Source of the DNA: CAIWHR01 sp963734085
GTDB lineage: Bacteria; Pseudomonadota; Gammaproteobacteria; Burkholderiales; Casimicrobiaceae
Reading direction: 5' to 3'
NCBI GenBank assembly: GCA_963734085.1
Contig: CAVTFT010000019.1
Coordinates: forward strand, 1-64,000
Length of the DNA stretch: 64,000 nt
Shown here: in pieces, positions 1-9,135 of the stretch
How the letters are laid out: each line of letters opens with the position of its first letter
Numbering within the stretch: position 1 is the first letter of the stretch
Translations under genes and position numbers: made by a program
The notes under the pieces: generated by a model
What the model was told of the DNA's origin: nothing
The model's database searches: none
The model's input: the letters and a program-made list of their open reading frames with translations, nothing else

Positions 1-1833
1 ACGGGCGGGACCGCGCACGCGACGACGGTGACGGGGTTGGTGAACGGAGGCAGCTACAGCTATTACGTTCGTTGCCAGGACCCGGCTGGCAATGCGAACA
101 CCAATGACTTCGCGATTACGTTCACGGTGGCGCAGCTGGTCGACACCACGCCGCCGGTGCGCAGCAATGGAGCACCGAGCGGAACGCTGGCGGCCGGGAC
201 CACGCAAACGACGCTGAGTCTTGGCAGCGACGAGAATGCGACCTGTCGGTATGCGACCACGGCGGGAGTGGCGTACGGGTCGATGCCGAACACCTTCTCC
301 ACCACGGGCGGGACCACGCATTCGACGACGGTGACGGGGTTGGTGGACGGCGGCAGCTACAGCTATTACGTGCGCTGCCAGGACACGGCGGGCAATCCAA
401 ACACCAATGACTTCGCGATTGCGTTCACGGTGGCAAGTGCGAGCAGCAACTTCTCCGGGATAGAGAATCCGCTTTCGGAAGGCGGGGTCTGGGACAAGCC
501 GGGGTCGTGGTCCGCGCTGCGCAAGAACAATGGGGCCTATGCGGTTGATTCGTTGGCCCAGGCGCGGCTGGTGACGCCCACGATCGGCGCCGATCAGTAT
601 TCGGAGATCACCTACGATCAAGATCCCGGCGCGTCGGCCTGGGCGGGCGTTGCGACACGGGTGCAGGGTGCGAGCAACGGCAGCGGTTACCTGGCCATTG
701 CCTATGCCGGGGAAGTGCGCCTGTACCGGACCGACGATACGGGTTCGCTGAGCTTCCCGCTGTTGGCCTCGGCGAGCGCGAGTGTGGGCACGGCGCCGAG
801 GCGGCTGCGGCTGGAATCGCAGGGCAACAACCATCGGGTGTATTTCAATGGTGTGCAGATGATCAGCTACACCGCCAGCGGGACGGTGTACTCGAGTGGT
901 CAGCCGGGTATCGCCGCGTCGATCTTTGGTGGACCGACGGTAAAGATCCTGTCGTTCGCCGCCGGGCCTCTTGGGACCGTGACCGACACCACGCCGCCGG
1001 TGCGCAGCAATGGCGCGCCGAGCGGAACGCTGGGGGCCGGGACGACGCAAACGACGCTGAGTCTTGGCAGCGACGAGAATGCGACCTGTCGGTATGCAAC
1101 CACGGCGGGAGTGGCATACGGGTCGATGCCGAACACCTTCTCCACCACGGGCGGGACCACGCATTCGACGACGGTGACGGGGCTCGTCAACGGCGGCAGC
1201 TACAGCTATTACGTGCGCTGCCAGGACACGGCAGGCAATGCGAACACCACCGACTTCCCGATTGCGTTCACAGTGGCAAGTGGGAGCACGGTCACCGCGA
1301 CGAGCAACTTCTCCGGCGTCGAGAATCCGCTTTCGGAAGGCGGGGTCTGGGACAAGCCGGGGTCGTGGTCCGCGCTGCGCAAGAACAATGGGGCCTATGC
1401 GGTTGATTCGTTGGCCCAGGCGCGGCTGGTGACGCCCACGATCGGCGCCGATCAGTATTCGGAGATCACCTACGATCGAAATCCCGGCGCGTCCGCCTGG
1501 GCGGGCGTTGCGACCCGCGTGCAAGGCGCGAACAACGGCAGCGGCTACCTGGCCATTGCCTATGCCGGGGAAGTGCGCCTGTACCGGACCGACGATACGG
1601 GTTCGCTGAGCTTCCCGCTGTTGGCCTCGGCGAGCGCGAGTGTGGGCACGGCGCCGAGGCGGCTGCGGCTGGAATCGCAGGGCAACAACCATCGGGTGTA
1701 TTTCAATGGTGTGCAGATGATCAGCTACACCGCCAGCGGGACGGTGTACTCGAGTGGTCAGCCGGGTATCGCCGCGTCGATCTTTGGTGGACCGACGGTA
1801 AAGATCCTGTCGTTCGCAGGCGGGAACCTCTGA
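1..1833 (+). CDS. Secreted repeat protein with alternating Ig-like and LamG-like modules (5' end outside window)
   Basis: The reading frame is open from base 1, so the N-terminus lies outside the window; a GTG at 28 is internal to a repeat and not the start. Two module types alternate. One is about 95 residues, begins DTTPPVRSNGAPSGTL and holds a conserved Cys pair (ENATCRYAT, YYVRCQD), like bacterial Ig/Fn3-type surface repeats. The other is about 170 residues, begins SNFSGIENPLSEGGVW and ends VKILSF; it looks like a concanavalin/LamG-type beta-sandwich. Order in the visible part is Ig, Ig, LamG, Ig, LamG. The protein ends AGGNL with no sorting signal I recognise. The LamG module is related to the protein at 2607-3349. 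I infer a large exported or cell-surface protein; its ligand is unknown. Confidence 0.8.
   Translation, partial: TGGTAHATTVTGLVNGGSYSYYVRCQDPAGNANTNDFAITFTVAQLVDTTPPVRSNGAPSGTLAAGTTQTTLSLGSDENATCRYATTAGVAYGSMPNTFSTTGGTTHSTTVTGLVDGGSYSYYVRCQDTAGNPNTNDFAIAFTVASASSNFSGIENPLSEGGVWDKPGSWSALRKNNGAYAVDSLAQARLVTPTIGADQYSEITYDQDPGASAWAGVATRVQGASNGSGYLAIAYAGEVRLYRTDDTGSLSFPLLASASASVGTAPRRLRLESQGNNHRVYFNGVQMISYTASGTVYSSGQPGIAASIFGGPTVKILSFAAGPLGTVTDTTPPVRSNGAPSGTLGAGTTQTTLSLGSDENATCRYATTAGVAYGSMPNTFSTTGGTTHSTTVTGLVNGGSYSYYVRCQDTAGNANTTDFPIAFTVASGSTVTATSNFSGVENPLSEGGVWDKPGSWSALRKNNGAYAVDSLAQARLVTPTIGADQYSEITYDRNPGASAWAGVATRVQGANNGSGYLAIAYAGEVRLYRTDDTGSLSFPLLASASASVGTAPRRLRLESQGNNHRVYFNGVQMISYTASGTVYSSGQPGIAASIFGGPTVKILSFAGGNL
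142..1827 (+). repeat. Tandem 843-bp duplication inside the secreted repeat gene
   Basis: The stretch from 142 to 984 is repeated from 985 to about 1827 with only scattered base changes, for example the start of the Ig module at 142 and again at 985. The period of 843 bases equals 281 codons, so each unit adds one Ig-like plus one LamG-like module in frame. The near identity at DNA level points to recent duplication or ongoing gene conversion. Confidence 0.9.
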
Positions 1834-1849
1834 CGGGCGCCCCGCTCGT

Positions 1850-1930
1850 CAGTTGCCCATCATCCGGGCCAATCACGTCTGGGCGGCCGATATCACCTAC
1901 AGTGCGCCAAGGCAGCGGAGCCCAGCCGAA
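1850..1930 (+). mobile_element. Fragment of an IS3-type transposase (OrfB)
   Basis: One frame reads QLPIIRANHVWAADITY before running into a stop at about 1930. The core NHVWAADITY matches the start of the catalytic rve domain of IS3-family OrfB proteins, where the first Asp of the DDE triad sits in ADITY. Only some 25 residues remain, so this is a scar and not an active element. It lies directly after the stop of the repeat-protein gene. Confidence 0.6.
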
Positions 1931-2606
1931 TGAGGCCGAGTTGCTTGAGCATGTCTGGAAGCATCGCTCATCGAAAGTAATGTTGCAGTAACGAGCGCAC
2001 CCTACCTCTGCTACGACAGGGAGCGAGCCGAAGCGGGGGCGATTTGCCGATGAGGTCATCGCCGAGCCCGACAGCTCCAGCAATTTGTGCCTAGCGCATG
2101 ATCGGGAGATGCAAACCGATTGCACACCCTCGCGATCCTATTCATCGCTCAACAAACGGTATCCCACAGACTGTTAGCGCAGTTGTGCCGTGCAAACACC
2201 CTATTCATTCGCGGGTAGCTAATGCCTTGACGGCAAGTGGATACTTGTTCTAACTTCACTCTTGGTCCGGAGGCGATCAGCATTTAGTGAAGCAGCTGCG
2301 CCGCAAGGCACCCCGACGATAGCGCGGCACGGGCCGCGTATTCGCACGGGCCGAGGCTCGGGCGCCGGCGTCCAGCCGTCCCATAGCCGCGGGCGCGTGT
2401 CCGATGAAGACGCGCACATGGAAGCGTAGTTTCGCGTCGTAAAGTACAGGCCAAAGTAATCGACCATTGGGCGTGACGTTGAGTCGACGCACAATCTTGA
2501 CAACGACCAGCCCGCTCTAGAATTGGGACCACGGTCATACGAGTATGCGGAATTTGACCATCAACGCCATTGGATTGACGATAACTTGAGATGGAGCTAA
2601 TGCCTA
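1931..2606. other. Non-coding stretch after IS scar, upstream of a secreted-protein gene
   Basis: I see no convincing gene here; open frames on both strands are short and unlike known proteins. A TTGACA at about 2497 with TAGAAT 15 bases later could be a weak promoter for the gene starting at 2607. A GGAG at about 2593 serves as the ribosome binding site of that gene. Confidence 0.5.
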
Positions 2607-3349
2607 ATGAAAACGATCTCATTTGTCCCGCCGACGATCCTTCTGCTTGCTTTGGCAGTCTTGCCCGTGCCCGAAGCTGCCGCCACAACGTACACGACCA
2701 ACTTTCCCCTTACCGAGAATCCAATTTCAGAGGCAGGCAATTGGATCAATGGTCGAACAGTTGGGCTCGACTGGTCAAATGTCTCGACGACTCCCGGCTT
2801 TGCGCGCGGTCAACAAGCTCCCGACACCGGCAACTTCAATGACTCCGCCGCGCTTGTCACGGGAACGTGGGGAGCTGACCAGACAGTGCAGGTTGTTGTG
2901 CGGAACGCGAGCACGAACACAACCGCTGTCATGGAGGTCGAAATTAGATTGCGGAGCACCATTACGGTCCATAACTCGACTGGCTATGAGGTTTATTGGT
3001 CCGCGCAATCAACTAATCCTTACCTCACGATCGCCCGATGGAACGGTCCGCTCAACAGCTACAAGAATCTCGCCCAGAACCGCAAGGTGTTGCAATCCAC
3101 ACAGGCGACGTATTGAAGGCAAGCATTGTTGGAACCGTTATCACAGCCTGGATCAATGGCGTTCAAAAATTACAGTACGACACTGCAAGCGACTCTCCCA
3201 AGTTCTCTGCCGGCAATCCTGGCATCGGATTCTATCTCCAGAATACGGGCGGCAACCCAGCCCCGCAGGCTGACTATGGATTCACGAGTTTTACGGCATC
3301 GGACGGGGGGGAGTTACCTCCTCCGACGAATCTGCGCGTTGTGCCCTAG
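2607..3349 (+). pseudogene. Small secreted LamG-like protein with NLRVVP tail, frameshifted
   Basis: The start ATG at 2607 has a GGAG ten bases upstream. A Sec signal peptide is clear (MKTISFVPPTILLLALA... with AAA at the cleavage region). The mature part begins TTYTTNFPLTENPISEAGNW, related to the NFSGIENPLSEGGVW module of the protein at 1-1833, and is a single LamG-like domain. The frame is lost at about 3081 and continues in another frame to 3349 (HTGDVLKASIVGTVITAWING ... GFTSFTA), so one base is missing or extra. The restored protein is about 247 residues and ends ELPPPTNLRVVP, a tail shared with two other secreted proteins of the window. Sequencing error is as likely as real inactivation. 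Role: probably an exported, matrix-associated protein; function unknown. Confidence 0.75.
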
Positions 3350-3766
3350 TGAATCAAGCGGCGGTCTTAAGAGGTCTCTTCTAACAGTAAGAGGTTTGGC
3401 TCACACGCCCATCGACGGGGACAGAACATAACGGCCGTATAGGAACACGCGGCGCTCGTGCTGTCCTTGGCTCGGGCGCGCAACGGTTGCACCTCGCGGT
3501 CGGCTGGGTCATTGCGGAGTCGGAAAACAAGCGGTCGTTGTCACGATAGTTCGCCCGCAGCCCATCTTGAGAATTCTGGCGATATGCCGCTGCCTCTGCG
3601 ACAGTGGCCGTCAAAGCGCCGCCGATTGTGAGGGGTACGTAAGCTTGAGGATACTTGATGACAGACAAATCGTTCAAGAGTGGCGGGAGCCACGCCAGCA
3701 AAGTTTAGGCAGTTTGAGCGCCGCGCGACCGCGGCCGTTGCCTCGTGAGATAGAACGCAATCGAGG
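3350..3766. other. Intergenic stretch, no gene seen
   Basis: About 400 bases between the secreted protein and the pyruvyl transferase. Open frames on both strands are short and resemble nothing I know. A promoter for the next gene probably lies here, but I cannot point to a convincing -35/-10 pair. Confidence 0.4.
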
Positions 3767-5074
3767 ATGAGTCGTGTGGAACGGAGAATTGGTCTACTAC
3801 ACCACATAGGTGGCGGCAATCTTGGAGATGACGCAACCCAGGCTGCCGTAATTCAGAATATCAAAAGACGGTGGCCCGACGCCGTAGTGATCGGGTTCTC
3901 CATGAACCCCGAGGACACCGAGAAGAGACATGGGATCCGCGCTTACGCTATCGGGCGGCGGAGATGGAGTTTCGGCTACACAAGCGGGCCGCGAGAGACG
4001 GCAACCAAAGGCAAGCTCAAGAGAATGGCGAGTAAGAGTCGCGTCGTTTTCGGGCTGCTCCGGGCGGTGAACCTTGTTGCAATCAGGGCACCGAGGGCAT
4101 TCTTTCAGGAGATTGTGTTCTTATTCAGATCGTTTCGAATTGTCAAGTCACTGGATCTGCTGGTCATCAATGGCGGCGGGCAGCTTACCGAGTGGGGTGG
4201 ACCTTGGCAGTTCCCGTACAGGATCTTCAAATGGATCGCGCTCGCCAAGCTGGCAGGAATAAAGCGGGTGTTCTTGAATGTAGGCGCCGGGCCACTGACC
4301 CAGCCGCTAAGCAAATTCTTTGTCAGACGCGCTCTACGGTTGGCTGACTACGTGTCCTTCAGAGACGAGGAATCGCTGGCCCTAGTGCGGCAGATAGGAT
4401 TTGGAGGCCGAAGCCGAGTGTTTCCTGACAGCGCATATAGCCTGGAGAGTCCTGTGCCGAAGGTATCTGGCCGGCATCCCAGGGCAGATAAGGGGAGAGT
4501 CGGCATTGCCCCGGTGCCGTATTGCGATCCCCGGGCCTTCGCGGAAAAGAATCAGGCGGTTTACGATGCTTTCATCCGAAAGCTCGGACTATTCGCGTCG
4601 TGGCTCATCAAAGACAATTATGGCGTCGCGCTCTTCGGTAGCGACATCGGGATAGACCCGCTGGCGATCGACGATCTGCAGAGCGTACTGAGGAGTGAAG
4701 GCATTATCGTCGCCGGGTCATCGCGAATCATCAACGAGAGCTCGCGTACGCTAGAGGAACTGTTGGCGAGGATGTCGCTGATGGATTATGTCGTGACATG
4801 TCGGTTTCACGGAGTCGTGTTCGCTCACATGCTGAACAAGCCGGTCTTGGCCGTATCGCATCATCCAAAGATGACCACCTTGATGGACGATATTGGACTC
4901 GGAAAGTATTGCGTCGATATCCGGACGTTCGACTTGGACATTCTGACGAAGACTTTTGCGGCAGTAGTGAAGGATGCCGACGAGATCAAAGAGCACATGG
5001 CAGAGAGACTCACGCGCAACAGGGAGGAGTTGAACGCGCAATTGGATGAGCTGTTCTCGAAGGTGGTCGCCTGA
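3767..5074 (+). CDS. Polysaccharide pyruvyl transferase family protein
   Basis: A 435-residue protein with the family signature near the N-terminus (GGGNLGDDATQAAVI, residues about 16-30) and the C-terminal segment VVTCRFHGVVFAHMLNKPVLA that is typical of the CsaB/WcaK/PssM group. These enzymes have a GT-B-like fold and move pyruvate from phosphoenolpyruvate onto a sugar as a ketal, giving acidic surface polysaccharides. The central VINGGGQLTEWGG is also typical. The gene stands alone in frame, with no shift, and is followed after 270 bases by a CheR-like methyltransferase. I infer decoration of the polysaccharide made by this cluster; the acceptor sugar cannot be read from sequence. Confidence 0.85.
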   Translation: MSRVERRIGLLHHIGGGNLGDDATQAAVIQNIKRRWPDAVVIGFSMNPEDTEKRHGIRAYAIGRRRWSFGYTSGPRETATKGKLKRMASKSRVVFGLLRAVNLVAIRAPRAFFQEIVFLFRSFRIVKSLDLLVINGGGQLTEWGGPWQFPYRIFKWIALAKLAGIKRVFLNVGAGPLTQPLSKFFVRRALRLADYVSFRDEESLALVRQIGFGGRSRVFPDSAYSLESPVPKVSGRHPRADKGRVGIAPVPYCDPRAFAEKNQAVYDAFIRKLGLFASWLIKDNYGVALFGSDIGIDPLAIDDLQSVLRSEGIIVAGSSRIINESSRTLEELLARMSLMDYVVTCRFHGVVFAHMLNKPVLAVSHHPKMTTLMDDIGLGKYCVDIRTFDLDILTKTFAAVVKDADEIKEHMAERLTRNREELNAQLDELFSKVVA

Positions 5075-5347
5075 TTGCCCGTGGGGGTTCTTGCCCGGTG
5101 GGAAGTGGTAGGCATGGCGGATCAGCGGACGTTCTTGAGAGTGGTTGTATAGGGCACCAGGAGAGCAAGTCAGGCACCAGTCGAGGCAGGGGACGGCGGG
5201 AGTGCCGAATCGACCGAAATCGCAGGTGCAAGGCTTTGGCAGGGCCGAAAGCGCCGAGTGGACGTCTCCCATTGCGCGATTTCGTAACATCAAAACGCTC
5301 GAGTGTGGTCAATCAAGCGGTGTGTCTGGAACGAGGGCTAACTTAAG

Positions 5348-6370
5348 ATGACCAAAATCAGGGGGCGTCTGCGAGAGTGGTTTGGAACCACCTACATGCG
5401 GATCGGAAGGCGGATCTGGCGGCGCCTGCCCGCGTGGGCACAGCATCTGCCTCCCGTCCGTTGGTACGGAATGCACTTGCACGCCGTGGTGCGGCTAGTG
5501 GCGAGGCGAGATCAAAATCACAGCACGTTCTTCTTCAGAAACCGAGCCGAGCTGGAGCTGCTGACACGTTTGGTGGAGCGGAAGGAAACCGACGGCAGCG
5601 TGAAGATAGCAGTCTTGGGCTGCAGTAAGGGCGCCGAGGTCTATTCGATAATGGGGGCGCTACGCACGGCACGGCCGGACTTGAATCTCAGCATATTCGC
5701 CGTAGACATTTCCGAGGAAATCCTGGAATTCGCCAAGCATGGCGTCTACTCGCTGGAAGGTGCGGATAGCGACGCGGCTAAGGTAGGTGAGAGCGGAACT
5801 GAAAGTGGGACAGTCGTTTACCATACGGCAAGAGATCAAAGGGGAACGTCCCCGCTCGAACGCGTCACGCCGATTGAAATGGGCGTGTTGTTCGAGAAAG
5901 AAGGCGATCGGGCCAAGGTCAGGCCATGGCTAAAGGAGGGGATCTTCTGGCATCGCGGGGACGCCGAGGACCCAAAGCTTGTGTCGGTGTTAGGTCTTCA
6001 GGACGTTGTAGTGGCAAACCGCTTTCTGTGCCACATGGAGCCAGCCGCTGCCGAACGCTGCTTGCGCAATCTGGCGCGGCTGGTGAGACTAGGAGGGTAT
6101 TTGTTTGCTTCCGGGGTCGATCTCGATGTGCGGGCGAAGATAGCGCAAGAGATGGGATGGAAGCCGGTTACGGAGATGATGAGAGAAGTGTACGAAGGCG
6201 ACCCAAGCTTGACAAACGAGTGGCCGACGGAATACTGGACCGTCGAGCCATTCCAGACCAAGCAGCGCGATTGGATAACCCGGTACTCTTCAGTGTTCCG
6301 GCTCGGCCTAAACGCTTGTGTCGTGTGCGTAGACGATGCGAACCTAGCGCTGGTGAGTCAGTTGTTCTGA
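5348..6370 (+). CDS. CheR-like SAM-dependent methyltransferase, first of two paralogs
   Basis: A 340-residue protein resembling the catalytic half of CheR. Residues 58-66 (STFFFRNRA) match the CheR entry motif, VLGCSKGAEVYSI is the SAM-binding motif I (CheR has CSTGEEPYS), AVDISEEILEFA is the acidic post-motif, and VVANRFLCHMEP aligns with the CheR region CRNVLIYF. No chemoreceptor, CheB or pentapeptide tether is near; neighbours are polysaccharide genes. A paralog lies at 10655-11659. I therefore expect it to methylate a polysaccharide component or a protein of the assembly machinery rather than a chemoreceptor; that is inference. ATG at 5348 follows a purine-rich GAGGG. Confidence 0.75.
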   Translation: MTKIRGRLREWFGTTYMRIGRRIWRRLPAWAQHLPPVRWYGMHLHAVVRLVARRDQNHSTFFFRNRAELELLTRLVERKETDGSVKIAVLGCSKGAEVYSIMGALRTARPDLNLSIFAVDISEEILEFAKHGVYSLEGADSDAAKVGESGTESGTVVYHTARDQRGTSPLERVTPIEMGVLFEKEGDRAKVRPWLKEGIFWHRGDAEDPKLVSVLGLQDVVVANRFLCHMEPAAAERCLRNLARLVRLGGYLFASGVDLDVRAKIAQEMGWKPVTEMMREVYEGDPSLTNEWPTEYWTVEPFQTKQRDWITRYSSVFRLGLNACVVCVDDANLALVSQLF

Positions 6371-6558
6371 GGTCTTCCAGGGTGACATTCGATATGGTTC
6401 AAGGTCGATCGTAGGGTAGGAAGGTGATTCGCAAGGTTCCGGGATGCGGAGGCGAAAGAGTGAGTAACCGTCGGAACGTGTTGTTAGCGTGCTGCCGCCG
6501 GTTTACGATGGCGAGGATGTTTCTGACACAGTGTTCGTATGGAGACTGAGGTAACTAC

Positions 6559-7734
6559 GTGAATGCTTCTACAGCAGCGGACGGCGCACCCATGGTTACG
6601 CAACCCCACAACCCACGCGTACTCATCTTCTCGCAAAGAAAGATCTTTGAGAAGGAGCTTTTTCGCTGTCCCCTGTATGAATTTGAAGACACAATTTGTG
6701 AAATTGACTCAGCTGAGATCTTGGCACCAGCTGGCGATCCGTTGGACATCCGCCATGGGATTGCGAGGCGAGTCGCTTTCCATGCCCCTATCGCTCTAAA
6801 CCCGGGTGTTCAAAGATCAAAGCTTCGGGCGCACTACGATGTGTTTTTTGCAATCTGCGGCGCCCCGGGAGACTTGCTAATGGTGAACACCGTTAGCAAC
6901 TGGCGAGACGTCTGTAAGACGTCAGTCTGCCTGGTCGACGAGATTTGGGTAAAGCAAATGGTCGATTATCGTCACTTCCTGCGCCTCCTAGCGAAATTTG
7001 ATTTTGTTTTTCTTTATTACAGTCAAAGTATAAAAGCACTCAGCGAGCGAATTGAACGCAATTGTGTTTTCTTGCCACCTGGTGTAGATGCTTTACTCTT
7101 TTGCCCGTATCCGGAACCACCTAAGAGAGTCGTCGATGTTTATAGTATCGGGCGTAGATCAGAGATAACGCATCAAAACCTTCTGAGGATGGTAGCCGAA
7201 ACTGGACTATTTTATCTTTACGATAGCATTGGCGGAAATCAGGCCATCAACTCTAAGGAGCACCGAGCTCTATTGGCGAACATCGCAAAGAGGAGCCGCT
7301 ACTACATCGTTAATCCGGGACTGTTCGATCGGCCCGATAGGAGGGGCAATCAAATTGAAATCGGCAACCGGTATTTTGAGGGAGCGGCCGCTGGTGCCAT
7401 CATGCTCGGCGAGCGTCCAGACAATGAGGAATTCGAAAAGCTGTTCAATTGGACCGATGCTGTAATTCGTCTACCGTATGATTCCACCAGTGTAGATACG
7501 ATTATTCGTGAACTCGACGGGCAACCGGATCGGCAGGACAGAATATGCCGAACCAATGTGGTGCAAGCCTTGACGCGACATGATTGGGCGTATCGCTGGG
7601 AGGCCGTGCTGAAAACCATAGGCCTTGAACCGATGCCCGGACTCTTGCAAAGGAAAGAACGTCTTGGAAATCTCGCAAAGGCCTTGTTGCAAACGCATGT
7701 GGTGACGGGTGAGGATGCAACGGCAAGCATCTGA
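6559..7734 (+). CDS. Glycosyltransferase, GT4-like (GT-B fold)
   Basis: A 391-residue protein. The C-terminal half has the layout of the Glyco_trans_1_2 family: a conserved turn around VDVYSIGRRSE, then NRYFEGAAAGAIMLGERP, which matches the nucleotide-sugar binding region (family pattern R-xF-E-xxA-G), and a final helix WAYRWEAVL. The N-terminal half is poorly conserved, as expected for an acceptor-binding domain. GTG at 6559 is preferred as start because TGAGG lies seven bases upstream. Base composition is clearly lower in GC than neighbouring genes, which suggests separate acquisition. It stands between the first CheR-like gene and a GT2 gene; substrate unknown. Confidence 0.7.
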   Translation: MNASTAADGAPMVTQPHNPRVLIFSQRKIFEKELFRCPLYEFEDTICEIDSAEILAPAGDPLDIRHGIARRVAFHAPIALNPGVQRSKLRAHYDVFFAICGAPGDLLMVNTVSNWRDVCKTSVCLVDEIWVKQMVDYRHFLRLLAKFDFVFLYYSQSIKALSERIERNCVFLPPGVDALLFCPYPEPPKRVVDVYSIGRRSEITHQNLLRMVAETGLFYLYDSIGGNQAINSKEHRALLANIAKRSRYYIVNPGLFDRPDRRGNQIEIGNRYFEGAAAGAIMLGERPDNEEFEKLFNWTDAVIRLPYDSTSVDTIIRELDGQPDRQDRICRTNVVQALTRHDWAYRWEAVLKTIGLEPMPGLLQRKERLGNLAKALLQTHVVTGEDATASI

Positions 7735-8048
7735 ACGCGACAAGGTGTGCGGAAGGATTACGCTGGTTGAACGAGGGTAGGCCCACGGCCGGCGGTCGCC
7801 AGTATCAAAGGCGTCGGGATTCTTCGGGCCCGTTCTGTGCCCTGCCACGCAACCCCTGGAATTCCGTAACGTTAGGATCCGGAGTCTGAATCCAATGGAT
7901 CGTGATCGAACGTGAGCCGCGACTACGACCAAACTCGAACAAAAAGGATTCGAACGCCATCCCCGTGCAATCCAGGTGGCGCGCTTGGTCACCATGAGCG
8001 AGTCCACCGCGGCAGAACAATGGCCCATCCCCGACCATGGGCAATCGT
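7735..8048. other. Intergenic stretch, no gene seen
   Basis: About 310 bases with no plausible protein or RNA gene on either strand and no clear promoter. Confidence 0.4.
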
Positions 8049-9112
8049 ATGAATCCATTGGTCTCAATCCTCATACCTGCCTTCAACGCCCAGGAGTGGA
8101 TTGGGGACACAATCAGGTCGGCTTTAAGACAGACATGGCCGAATAAGGAGGTCATCGTCGTCGACGATGGCTCTCGCGATGAGACGCCGTCCGTTGCTCG
8201 GGCGTTCGCCTTGAGCGAAGTTAAGGTTGTCAGCCAGGCGAACCAGGGGGCCGCGGCAGCCAGAAACCATGCATATGCGATTTGCCAGGGGGACTATATT
8301 CAGTGGCTGGACGCGGATGACCTCCTGGGCCCGGACAAGATCACAAGACAGATGGAGGCACTGGAGCACGGCGCCGGGCCGCGAACCCTCCTCTCCTCGG
8401 CTTGGGGAACCTTCATGTATCGTCCTCACAAGTTGCGTTTCTCGCCGACGCCGCTCTGGTGTGATCTATCCCCCGTGGAATGGCTGATCCGAAAGATGGG
8501 CCAGAACCTCCACATGCAGACCGCGACGTGGCTCGTGAGCCGGGACCTCACGGAAGCAGCCGGGCCGTGGAACACCAGCTACTTGTGGATGACGATGGCG
8601 AGTACTTTTGCCGAGTACTCCTGGCATGCGACGGAACGAGATTCATTCCGAAGGCTCATGTACTCTACCGCATGTCAGGCTACAGCCGGTTGAGCTATAT
8701 CGGCCGGTCGGATGGCAAGATGGCGTCGCAACTCGCCTCCATGCAACTGCATATAGGCTACTTGCGGTCGTTGGAGGACAGTGAGCGGGTTCGGGCGGCC
8801 TGCGTCAACTATCTGCAAACCTGGTTGCCGACGTTCTATCCGGAACGGCCGGATCTTGTCGAGAAGGCAGCACAGCTGGCAGCGAGCCTAGGGGGGCGGC
8901 TCCGGGTTCCGCCGCCTTTATCTTGGAAGTACGCGTGGATCGAGAGAGGCTTTGGGCCCCCGCTCGCGAAGCGAGCGCGAATCCTGATGCCATGGTGCAG
9001 GTGGACCTTGACCCGAGCTTGGGACAGGCTGCTGGCTCGTTTCGATAGTGGAAGACTGGCGCCCGTTGGTGTGGAGCGTGACGTTGAGCGAAGTCAGAGT
9101 CGAGCCGGCTAG
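8049..9112 (+). pseudogene. Family 2 glycosyltransferase, one frameshift
   Basis: The N-terminus MNPLVSILIPAFNAQEW, then VIVVDDGSRDET and the DXD-type motif WLDADD identify an inverting GT-A (GT2) enzyme. The frame breaks near 8580: PWNTS is followed in the next frame by LLVDDDGEYFCRVL and the rest of the protein to 9112 (YRMSGYSRLSYIG...). Correcting one base gives an enzyme of about 355 residues. DDDGEYFCR matches the catalytic-base region (family ED/DDxEF). An ATG at 8037 in the same frame is an alternative start. Cytosolic, acting on lipid-linked sugars during polysaccharide assembly; donor and acceptor unknown. Confidence 0.8.
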
Positions 9113-9135
9113 GGCCCACTGGAAGGATGGCGCGC

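Noticed and set aside
2607..3349. PEP-CTERM or LPXTG sorting signal on secreted proteins
   Set aside because: No hydrophobic span with basic end and no LPXTG is present; the tail is simply PPTNLRVVP at the stop.
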